In this document: one piece after another, positions 6,505 through 12,626 of the stretch
Numbering within the stretch: position 1 is the first letter of the stretch
How the letters are laid out: every line of letters starts with the position of its first letter
Source of the DNA: Bacillota bacterium
Lineage (GTDB): Bacteria; Bacillota; Clostridia; Peptostreptococcales; Anaerovoracaceae
Direction: 5' to 3'
DNA: 12,692 nucleotides
Assembly: GCA_017431395.1 (NCBI GenBank)
Contig: JAFRLD010000083.1
Location: 1 to 12,692 of the forward strand
The notes under the pieces: model-generated
What the model saw: the letters and a program-made list of their open reading frames with translations, nothing else
What the model was told of the DNA's origin: nothing
Databases searched by the model: none
Translations under genes and position numbers: made by a program

Positions 6505-8130
6505 GTGAGATACAGGATCAGCGAGATCAGGATCCGGCCGGAAGAGTACGCAGACCGGGACCGGCGAATGGATCATATACAGCGTGCGCTGGAGCGGAAG
6601 CTTCTGAAGAAATACGGCGGGAAACATGATCCGGGTTTTCATATTGACGGTCTTGAGATCATCCGTGAGTCCATCGACGCCAGAAAGAAACCGGATCTGA
6701 GGGCGGTGTACACGCTGGATTTTGACTGCCGCCGCAAGCTCCCTCTGCCGCCGGGAGGCCGGGAGGAATACCGGCCGCTGGTCCTGCCGGAGGATGGAGG
6801 AATGCCGAAAGAAGGCGTCGCGGCAAGCCGGCCTGTGATCATAGGGTTCGGGCCCTGCGGGATATTCGCCGCATTGATCCTGGCGGAAGCCGGCCTTGCT
6901 CCGGTCGTTCTGGAGCGCGGCAGACCGGTACAGGAGCGGACGGCAGATGTCCGGCGATTCTGGGAGGAGGGGATCCTCGATCCGGAATCGAACGTCCAGT
7001 TCGGCGAGGGAGGTGCCGGGACTTTCTCGGACGGGAAGCTCACGACCGGGATCCGGGACGTCCGGATCCGGAAGGTCCTGCAGGAGTTCGTCCAGGCCGG
7101 GGCAGACCCGGAGATCCTGTATCAGCAGCGCCCGCATATCGGAACGGACCGCCTGAGGGAGATCATTCCGAAGATCCGGGGCAGGATCGAAGCGCTTGGA
7201 GGAGAGGTCCGGTTCGGCACGAAACTCACCGGGATCGAAACGGATGGAGAAAGGCTGACCGGGATCCGGATGGTGGCGACCGGCAGTGGCCGGGATCCGG
7301 TGTCGGCCGGAGAGGCCAGTTATATGCCGGCAGACCATTTGATCCTGGCGATCGGCCACAGTGCCAGAGACACGTTCCTGATGCTGCAGGAAATGGGGCT
7401 TCCTATGGAGCCTAAGGCGTTTTCCATCGGCGTCCGGATCGAGCATCCGCAGGAGCGGATCAATAAGGCCCAGTATGGCGATGCGGCGCTGGCGGAGGTG
7501 TTCGGGCCGGCGATCTATAAGCTGCATCACCGGTGTGAAAACGGCAGAGGGGTATATACCTTCTGTATGTGCCCCGGCGGCCGGGTGATCAATGCGTCTT
7601 CAGAGGAAGGCGGGGCAGTGACGAATGGTATGAGTGAGAGCGGCAGGGACAGCCGGTTTGCCAATGCAGGGCTGCTCGTAGATGTGAGGCCGGCGGATTT
7701 CGGGAGCACGGATCCACTGGCGGGCATTGAGTTCCAGAGGATCTATGAGCGTCTGGCATGGGAACAGGGAAGGGCATTCCCCGGAGGCCTTCCGCAGACA
7801 GAGTATGGCACGTTCCGGGTGGATCCGTCGGATCCCGTGCGGAGGAGCCTTCCAGCCTTTGCAGGAGAAGCGATCCTGGAAGCCATGCCGCACCTTGGCA
7901 AAAAGCTGCAGGGTTTCGATGCGGACGATGCCAGAATGACAGCGACGGAGACAAGGAGCTCTTCGCCGGTACGTATCCTGCGGGATGAGCGGATGCAGAC
8001 AAGTATCCGGGGCATCCTTCCGGCGGGTGAGGGACCGGGATATGCCGGAGGCATCATGTCTGCGGCGGTAGACGGCATCCGGGCGGCGGAGCAGATCCTC
8101 CGCCGGTTTGGAGGAAAGGAACAAGAATAA
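6505..8130 (+). CDS. COG2509-type FAD/NAD(P)-dependent dehydrogenase, GTG start
   Basis: Flavoprotein of 541 residues from the uncharacterised FAD-dependent dehydrogenase family COG2509, common in Clostridia and Bacteroidia. A small N-terminal domain (about 1-80, YRISEIRIRPEE...) precedes the FAD Rossmann motif VIIGFGPCGIFAA (111-123). The family-typical GEGGAGTFSDGKLTTG spans 167-182. A mid-protein AIGHSARDTF and a C-terminal GILPAGEGPGYAGGIMSAA close the FAD site. The start is GTG 6505, since the visible N-terminus matches the family start and AAGGGG (6487-6492) lies 12 nt upstream. The first internal ATG (6568) would delete conserved sequence. It starts 3 nt after the HI0933-like gene and ends 4 nt before phoH, so it sits inside an operon. 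The substrate is unknown. A co-function with the preceding flavoprotein is suggested by position only. Confidence 0.9.
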   Translation: MRYRISEIRIRPEEYADRDRRMDHIQRALERKLLKKYGGKHDPGFHIDGLEIIRESIDARKKPDLRAVYTLDFDCRRKLPLPPGGREEYRPLVLPEDGGMPKEGVAASRPVIIGFGPCGIFAALILAEAGLAPVVLERGRPVQERTADVRRFWEEGILDPESNVQFGEGGAGTFSDGKLTTGIRDVRIRKVLQEFVQAGADPEILYQQRPHIGTDRLREIIPKIRGRIEALGGEVRFGTKLTGIETDGERLTGIRMVATGSGRDPVSAGEASYMPADHLILAIGHSARDTFLMLQEMGLPMEPKAFSIGVRIEHPQERINKAQYGDAALAEVFGPAIYKLHHRCENGRGVYTFCMCPGGRVINASSEEGGAVTNGMSESGRDSRFANAGLLVDVRPADFGSTDPLAGIEFQRIYERLAWEQGRAFPGGLPQTEYGTFRVDPSDPVRRSLPAFAGEAILEAMPHLGKKLQGFDADDARMTATETRSSSPVRILRDERMQTSIRGILPAGEGPGYAGGIMSAAVDGIRAAEQILRRFGGKEQE

Positions 8131-8134
8131 CACG

Positions 8135-9097
8135 ATGGTATCGATTTCGGTAAGTGAAACGATCGAACGAAGCGATCTCTTCGGAAGTATGGACCGGTTC
8201 CTGCATATGATCGAGGACCGGTTCGGCTGCGTGATCATCCAGAGGGACAACGAACTGCTCGTCAGAGGAGAGCAGGCCGGGGCCGCCTGTGAAGTGATCC
8301 GTGAAATGATAGGAACGCTGGAAAAGGGCGAACAGCTCGACCAGCAGAAGGTGAATTATATTATGGAATTAAAGAATGAGGGACTATCCTATAGCGATGA
8401 GAATCCCAGCCAGGACATCATCTGCTTTACCCATGAGGGAAGGCCGCTTCGCCCGAAGACCATCGGTCAGAAGGAGTATGTGCGAAAGATCCGGAAGATG
8501 GACATCGTCTTCGGCATCGGGCCGGCCGGTACCGGCAAGACCTACATCGCGGTAGCTATGGCGGTCAACGCGTTCAAAAATAAAGAGGTCCAGAAGATCA
8601 TTCTGGCGCGCCCCGCGGTCGAGGCCGGGGAAAGGCTGGGCTTCCTGCCGGGCGATCTGCAGGAAAAGGTCGACCCGTATCTGCGGCCGCTCTACGATGC
8701 TTTGTACGATGTGCTGGGACGGGAGAGCGCGCTGCGGTTAAAGGAGAAGGAAGTGATCGAGGTCGTTCCGCTCGCCTATATGCGCGGACGGACACTGGAC
8801 AATTCGTTCATCATACTGGACGAAGCCCAGAACACGACGCCGGAGCAGATGAAGATGTTCCTGACGCGTATGGGCTTCGGTTCCAAGGTGGTCGTGACCG
8901 GAGACATCACGCAGATCGACCTGCCCAGGGGCAAGCGCTCGGGCCTTGTAGAGGCGCGAAAAGTTCTGCGGGACGTGGATGAGATCGGATTCTGCCACCT
9001 GAAGGATGTGGACGTGGTCCGCCACCAGCTGGTGAAGAAGGTCATCAGCGCCTATGACGAGTATTATCGCAAGCATCCGCCAAAGGAGGAGGACTGA
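8135..9097 (+). CDS. phoH: PhoH-family ATPase (PhoH/YbeZ)
   Basis: Cytosolic P-loop ATPase of the PhoH family. E. coli YbeZ works with YbeY in rRNA processing, and the gene pair is adjacent here too. Counting from ATG 8135 (320 residues), the Walker A GPAGTGKT is 129-136, and Walker B IILDEAQN has Asp229-Glu230 followed by TTPEQMKMF and VTGDITQIDLP. An N-terminal domain of about 100 residues with a KH-like look (REDNELLV-type strand near 37-44) precedes it, as in the family. Start choice: TTG 8108 is also in frame and overlaps the upstream gene by 23 nt. I prefer ATG 8135 because GGAGGAAAGGA at 8110-8120 can then act as the ribosome binding site, though its spacing (14 nt from AAGGA) is long. 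The stop is 2 nt before ybeY. Confidence 0.93.
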   Translation: MVSISVSETIERSDLFGSMDRFLHMIEDRFGCVIIQRDNELLVRGEQAGAACEVIREMIGTLEKGEQLDQQKVNYIMELKNEGLSYSDENPSQDIICFTHEGRPLRPKTIGQKEYVRKIRKMDIVFGIGPAGTGKTYIAVAMAVNAFKNKEVQKIILARPAVEAGERLGFLPGDLQEKVDPYLRPLYDALYDVLGRESALRLKEKEVIEVVPLAYMRGRTLDNSFIILDEAQNTTPEQMKMFLTRMGFGSKVVVTGDITQIDLPRGKRSGLVEARKVLRDVDEIGFCHLKDVDVVRHQLVKKVISAYDEYYRKHPPKEED

Positions 9098-9099
9098 AC

Positions 9100-9576
9100 A
9101 TGGAACTGCTGATCAATGAACCGGATACGTTAGCCCAGGAAATGATCGAAACGATGGGACAGGCGGCGGAGATCTGCCTCAGGCATGAGGGGATCGACCC
9201 GGAAGGCGTCGAGATCAGCCTGTCGTTTGTTACAGCTGAGGAGATCCATGAGCTGAACAGGCAGTACCGCGGCGTGGATTCCGTGACCGATGTCCTGTCA
9301 TTCCCGCTTCTTGAGGATCTGAACGAGCTGTATGACACGGAGGAAGGCTCTTCAGAGGAGGATGAGCCGGTCGCCCTTGGCGATGTGGTGATCTGCCTGG
9401 AGCGGGCGGAGGAGCAGGCGGAGGAATTCGGCCACAGCAGGGAGCGGGAGATCGTATACCTCTTCACCCACAGCGTGCTGCACCTGCTGGGATATGACCA
9501 TATGGAGGAAGAAGAGAAGCAGGAGATGCGAAGTCGTGAAGAAGAGGTCATGACGGAGCTGGGCCTGTCACGGTAG
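9100..9576 (+). CDS. ybeY: Endoribonuclease YbeY (rRNA maturation factor)
   Basis: Zinc-dependent endoribonuclease needed for 16S rRNA 3' maturation and ribosome quality control. The 158 residues carry the family zinc motif HSVLHLLGYDH, with His124, His128 and His134 as ligands, and SVTDVLSFP (61-69), with Arg57 just upstream. Between LSFP and LGDVVI there is an acidic insertion (about residues 71-92, rich in Glu and Asp) that is longer than in E. coli YbeY as I recall it. The ribosome binding site AAAGGAGGAGG (9082-9092) is near perfect, ending 7 nt before ATG 9100. It starts 2 nt after phoH, the classic partner. In many Bacillota a diacylglycerol kinase gene follows ybeY; here cdd comes next. 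Confidence 0.97.
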   Translation: MELLINEPDTLAQEMIETMGQAAEICLRHEGIDPEGVEISLSFVTAEEIHELNRQYRGVDSVTDVLSFPLLEDLNELYDTEEGSSEEDEPVALGDVVICLERAEEQAEEFGHSREREIVYLFTHSVLHLLGYDHMEEEEKQEMRSREEEVMTELGLSR

Positions 9577-9622
9577 AGCGGCTTCGGGGGGACCAGCCTT
9601 TGCATATATGGAGGAGGGCATG

Positions 9623-10021
9623 ATGGATGATTTAGCATTGTACAAGATCGCGGAAGAAGCGAGAAAGAACGCGTATGCACCGTTTTCGGAGTTTCATGTG
9701 GGGGCCGCGTTGCTGGCCTCGGACGGAACGGTCTATACCGGCGTGAATGTGGAGAACTCGTCCTACGGAGCCACGATCTGCGCCGAACGGACGGCATTCG
9801 TGAAGGCCATCTCCGAAGGTGCGCGAGAGTTCGATTCGATCGCCATCTCGGCGGGGGAGGTCCCATCACTTCCATGCGGGATCTGCAGGCAGTTCATGTA
9901 TGAGTTCGCGCCTCAGATCCGGATCATCACAGGACCGCTGAGAGAGGATGAACCGGGCGGCGGACTGCAGGTCAGAAGGCTCACGGAACTCCTGCCGGAA
10001 GGGTTCGTACTGGAGAGATAA
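9623..10021 (+). CDS. cdd: Cytidine deaminase
   Basis: Hydrolytically deaminates cytidine and deoxycytidine to uridine and deoxyuridine in pyrimidine salvage; small homotetrameric type. With the start at ATG 9623 it is 132 residues. CAE (53-55) gives zinc ligand Cys53 and catalytic Glu55, and PCGICRQ gives Cys85 and Cys88. The substrate-binding stretch FHVGAAL and NVENSSYG are present. Start choice: in-frame ATGs exist at 9608, 9620 and 9623. The 9608 one would translate the Shine-Dalgarno GGAGGAGGG (9610-9618) itself. AGGAGG (9612-9617) lies 5 nt before 9623 and only 2 nt before 9620. It sits 46 nt after ybeY and 27 nt before era, its usual neighbour in Gram-positives. Confidence 0.96.
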   Translation: MDDLALYKIAEEARKNAYAPFSEFHVGAALLASDGTVYTGVNVENSSYGATICAERTAFVKAISEGAREFDSIAISAGEVPSLPCGICRQFMYEFAPQIRIITGPLREDEPGGGLQVRRLTELLPEGFVLER

Positions 10022-10048
10022 AAGAAGCAATTAACAGAGAGGATGACT

Positions 10049-10951
10049 ATGAAATCAGGTTTTATCGGGATCGTTGGACGGCCGAACGTAGGCAAGTCCA
10101 CACTGCTCAATGCGATCCTGGGAGAGAAGATCGCGATCACGACGGCCAAGCCGCAGACGACCAGAAACACCATCCGGGGGATCTATACGAAGCTGGATGA
10201 AGACGGGGACGGGGTCCAGATGGTGTTCATCGATACACCGGGGATCCATAAGCCCAGGAACAAGCTGGGAGAGTTCATGACGGATGCCGCGATCGGCACA
10301 TTCAATGAAGTTGACGCGATCATTTTTATCGTTGACGGCCCGATCGATAAGGGGCCGGGAGACCGGTACATCCTGGACCTGCTAAGAGAGATCGATACAC
10401 CGAAGATCCTGGTGATCAACAAGATCGATCAGATGAGCCCGGACGAATTCGAGGGGATCTACCGGACCTACGATGAGATGGGTGTTTTCGCTGAGGTGTT
10501 CGGAGTCTCAGCCCTGAAAGGGACGCACGTGGAGGAACTGATCGCATGTGCGGAGGGCTTCATGGAGGAAGGCCCTATGTTCTTCCCGGAGGACATGATC
10601 ACGGAGGATCCTGTGCGGTTCATTGCCAGTGAGATCATCCGGGAGAAGATCCTGCTGTACATGGAGGACGAGATCCCCCATGGGGTGGCCGTGGAGATCG
10701 AGCAGTTCATCGAAGAGGAGAACATGACCCGGATCAGCGCCTGCATCTATTGTGAGAGAAAAAGCCACAAGGGAATGATCATAGGCAAGGGCGGCAGGAA
10801 GCTAAAAGGGATCGGCAAGAGCGCCAGAGAGGAACTGGAGGCGCTTCTTGGGACCAAGGTGTTCCTGCAGACCTGGGTCAAGGTCAGAGAAAACTGGAGA
10901 GACAGTGATATCGCGCTGTCGAATTTCGGATATAAGGAAGAAAACCGGTAG
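10049..10951 (+). CDS. era: GTPase Era
   Basis: Ras-like GTPase with a C-terminal KH domain that binds the 3' end of 16S rRNA during 30S assembly. Counting 300 residues from ATG 10049: G1 GRPNVGKS (10-17), G2 region QTTRNTI (36-42), G3 DTPG (62-65), G4 NKID (124-127), G5 SAL (154-156), and the KH loop IIGKGGRKLKGIG (244-256). Start choice: ATG 10043 is also in frame but abuts the AGAGAGG (10036-10042). ATG 10049 places that site 6 nt upstream, so it is preferred. The gene ends with tandem TAG TAG (10949-10954). It is followed 18 nt after its first stop by recO. Its work on 16S rRNA fits its neighbours phoH and ybeY. Confidence 0.97.
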   Translation: MKSGFIGIVGRPNVGKSTLLNAILGEKIAITTAKPQTTRNTIRGIYTKLDEDGDGVQMVFIDTPGIHKPRNKLGEFMTDAAIGTFNEVDAIIFIVDGPIDKGPGDRYILDLLREIDTPKILVINKIDQMSPDEFEGIYRTYDEMGVFAEVFGVSALKGTHVEELIACAEGFMEEGPMFFPEDMITEDPVRFIASEIIREKILLYMEDEIPHGVAVEIEQFIEEENMTRISACIYCERKSHKGMIIGKGGRKLKGIGKSAREELEALLGTKVFLQTWVKVRENWRDSDIALSNFGYKEENR

Positions 10952-10969
10952 TAGGCGAAAAATTGTTTT

Positions 10970-11716
10970 ATGTTAACAGACACTGAAGGCATCGTTTTAA
11001 GGCAGATCAAAACTTCATATAACCGCCGGATGATCCTTTTGTTCTCGAAGAAATACGGCAAGATCAGCGCCGGCACCAGTATTGGAGAGAAAGGGCGGAG
11101 CCGGAGCAGTCTCGCCCTGCGCCCGTTCACATACGGCCGCTATGAGCTGTTCAAGAACCGGGACAGCTACAATATCAATTCAGCGGAGGTGCTGCGGAGC
11201 TTTTACCGGATCGGAGAGGACGTCGAGAAATACATGCAGGGAGCCTATGTGCTGGAGTTTACCGAGAAGGCTTTGGCGGAGGAGATGCCGGCGCCGCGGC
11301 TGTTCGATCTGCTGATCGAATTTTTCGAGGTGCTCGAACATCGGGACCGGGGCATCGGCACTCTGGTCCTGGCTTACCAGACGAAGCTGCTGCAGATCTC
11401 CGGACTGCTTCCGCAGCTGGATTCATGCGTCTATTGCGGCAGCAGCGGACCGGCCCGCGCCTTCAGTGTTCATGAGGGCGGGATCGTGTGCGGAAGCTGT
11501 CTGAGAAAGCAGGAAATTTCATCTGACAGTACGTTGATTTCCTGCACTGAATTTGATATAGTTAGAGTGTTGAATTATTTTCTTGTGAACCCGCTCAAAA
11601 AGCTGGAAAATATCGCATTGAATGAGGAAATGGGCCGGACCATCCAAAGATTGATAAGAGAGTATGCATCATACCATCTGGACATTTCTGATATAAAGAG
11701 CGAGAAACTTTTATAA
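10970..11716 (+). CDS. recO: DNA repair protein RecO
   Basis: Recombination mediator that anneals DNA and, with RecR, loads RecA onto SSB-coated single strands. The 248 residues begin with the OB fold (TEGIVLRQIKTSYNRRMILLF, written here as two parts: TEGIVLRQIK and TSYNRRMILLF), then a helical region, then a zinc finger CVYCG...CGSC with Cys153, Cys156, Cys174 and Cys177. Length is normal for the family. There is no convincing Shine-Dalgarno before ATG 10970; AGGCG (10953-10957) is weak and distant, so initiation may depend on coupling to era 18 nt upstream. The last 200 bp are visibly more AT-rich than the rest and hold two promoter-like elements that probably serve the next gene. Confidence 0.95.
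   Translation: MLTDTEGIVLRQIKTSYNRRMILLFSKKYGKISAGTSIGEKGRSRSSLALRPFTYGRYELFKNRDSYNINSAEVLRSFYRIGEDVEKYMQGAYVLEFTEKALAEEMPAPRLFDLLIEFFEVLEHRDRGIGTLVLAYQTKLLQISGLLPQLDSCVYCGSSGPARAFSVHEGGIVCGSCLRKQEISSDSTLISCTEFDIVRVLNYFLVNPLKKLENIALNEEMGRTIQRLIREYASYHLDISDIKSEKLL
11509..11545 (+). repeat. perfect 9-bp inverted repeat overlapping the internal -35
   Basis: GCAGGAAAT (11509-11517) and ATTTCCTGC (11537-11545) are exact reverse complements separated by 19 nt. The right arm covers part of the TTGATT -35 box (11534-11539). It lies inside recO codons. A 9-bp match at this spacing can arise by chance in a window of this size, so only its position over a promoter makes it notable. Confidence 0.35.
11534..11562 (+). 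promoter_or_regulatory. intragenic promoter in recO for the DUF4342 gene and glyQS
   Basis: TTGATT (11534-11539, four of six), exactly 17 bp, TATAGT (11557-11562, five of six), with TGA directly before the -10 making it an extended -10. It lies about 176 bp before the DUF4342 start, in an AT-rich pocket of recO. It is among the best sigma-A-like matches I see in the window, and it suggests the DUF4342-glyQS pair can be expressed apart from the era-recO operon. Confidence 0.55.
11689..11697 (+). promoter_or_regulatory. second extended -10 candidate near the recO stop
   Basis: TGA followed by TATAAA (11692-11697), 40 bp before the DUF4342 ATG. The hexamer at the expected -35 position is poor (TCATAC), so it would rely on the extended -10 alone. 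It may be an accessory start or chance in AT-rich sequence. Confidence 0.25.
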
Positions 11717-11737
11717 ACAATAAGGAGGAAACAAAAC

Positions 11738-12607
11738 ATGGAAATCACTCTGGAAAAGATCGAACTGGTCAAGGACAGAACCGGCGTTACATACGCTGAG
11801 GCGAAACAGGCGCTTGAGGAGAATGACGGAAGTGTTGTAGATGCGATCATCGACATCGAAGAGACCGTCAATGCAGGGAAGAAAGAGCGCAGCTTCGGAG
11901 AGCGCGGACAGTCCCTCTTCAAGAAGCTTAAGGAACTGGTCAAGAAGGGCAACGTTGCCAAGATCCAGGTCAAGAGAGAGGATGAGACGATCCTGAACGT
12001 TCCTCTTAACGCAGGCATTCTGGGCATTGCCATCGCACCGCTCGCATCGGTCGTCGCGGTCGTTGCAGCCTTTGGATTCAAATGCACCATCGAAGTCGTC
12101 AAGACCGACGGAACGATCATCGATGTCAGCGATGCGGTCACTGATACAGTCAGCAACGTAGCTGAGAAGGGAAGCGAGGCGGCGGAGATCGTCAAGGGCA
12201 AGGCGTCCGAGCTCTATGAGAAGGGCAAGGGTGTTGCGGATGAGTACTCCGACAAGATCAAGGACAATGAGTTCTATGAGAAGGCCAAGGATAAGGCTGC
12301 GGATATCGCGGACGATCTTAAGGATAAGGCCGACGAGTGGAAGGATAAAGCGGAGGATATTGCCGATGACCTTAAGGATAAGGCGGATGATCTGACGGAC
12401 AAGGCCAGAGATAAGGTCGACGAGCTCAGAGGCAAGGCTGAGGAAGCTGCAGAAGAAGTTGCAGAGGAAGCAGAAGAGGTCAAGGAAGCTGCGGAAGAAG
12501 CGGCAGAAGAGGTCAAAGAAGCAGCGGAAGAAGCTGCAGAGGAAGCAGAAGAAGCTGTAGAGGAAGCGGCAGGAGAAGTGAAGGAGGCAGCAGAGGACGT
12601 AGAGTAA
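11738..12607 (+). CDS. DUF4342 protein with UBA-like N-terminus and long repeat helix
   Basis: Function unknown. Three parts are visible in 289 residues. Residues 3-42 resemble a UBA-type three-helix domain like the start of EF-Ts (LVKDRTGVTYAEAKQALEE, then NDGSVVDAIIDIEE). Residues about 60-124 match DUF4342: a basic helix, short strands, a strongly hydrophobic stretch (about 88-114, NAGILGIAIAPLASVVAVV), and KCTIEVV. Residues about 140-289 form a continuous charged helix with no Pro. From 184 on it is built of 18-residue units, first Lys/Asp-rich, then almost only Ala, Glu, Val and Lys. Such tails are seen in LEA-like and apolipoprotein-like helices, so surface or membrane binding is possible (inference). 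The ribosome binding site AAGGAGG lies about 12 nt before ATG 11738, and one or two promoter candidates lie in recO. It sits 21 nt after recO and 19 nt before glyQS. Confidence 0.85.
   Translation: MEITLEKIELVKDRTGVTYAEAKQALEENDGSVVDAIIDIEETVNAGKKERSFGERGQSLFKKLKELVKKGNVAKIQVKREDETILNVPLNAGILGIAIAPLASVVAVVAAFGFKCTIEVVKTDGTIIDVSDAVTDTVSNVAEKGSEAAEIVKGKASELYEKGKGVADEYSDKIKDNEFYEKAKDKAADIADDLKDKADEWKDKAEDIADDLKDKADDLTDKARDKVDELRGKAEEAAEEVAEEAEEVKEAAEEAAEEVKEAAEEAAEEAEEAVEEAAGEVKEAAEDVE
12287..12604 (+). repeat. 18-residue (54-nt) tandem repeats in the DUF4342 protein tail
   Basis: Units by residue: 184-201 KDKAADIADDLKDKADEW; 202-219 KDKAEDIADDLKDKADDL; 220-237 TDKARDKVDELRGKAEEA; then 238-255, 256-273 and a 16-residue end at 274-289, which are Glu/Ala-rich and diverged. 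Each early unit is an 11-mer plus a 7-mer sharing a KDKA start. Hydrophobic positions step 3-4-4-3-4, which is exactly five helix turns. The first two units differ at many third codon positions but at only four residues, so the repeat is old and kept at protein level. Confidence 0.8.
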
Positions 12608-12626
12608 TCGTCTGGCAGGAGAGTAT

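Noticed and set aside
6214..7530. 438-codon minus-strand ORF opposite the two flavoprotein genes
   Set aside because: GC-rich codons keep the reverse frame open. Its composition (Pro, Arg, Asp, His) is not protein-like, and both plus-strand genes carry complete family motifs.
8108..8134. TTG start for phoH giving nine extra residues
   Set aside because: It would overlap the upstream gene and translate the GGAGGAAAGGA that looks like the ribosome binding site. ATG 8135 is preferred, although its spacing is long, so this is not settled.
9577..9604. Possible hairpin GGCT...AGCC after ybeY
   Set aside because: Only four base pairs with a large loop and three T's; too weak for a terminator.
9608..9622. 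ATG 9608 (or 9620) as the cdd start
   Set aside because: 9608 lies upstream of and reads through the Shine-Dalgarno GGAGGAGGG. 9620 is only 2 nt from AGGAGG. 9623 has the best spacing.
12287..12604. The 54-nt repeats as a variable tandem repeat or CRISPR-like array
   Set aside because: The copies differ at many synonymous sites, there are no spacers, and the period follows codons of one protein, so this is a coding repeat.
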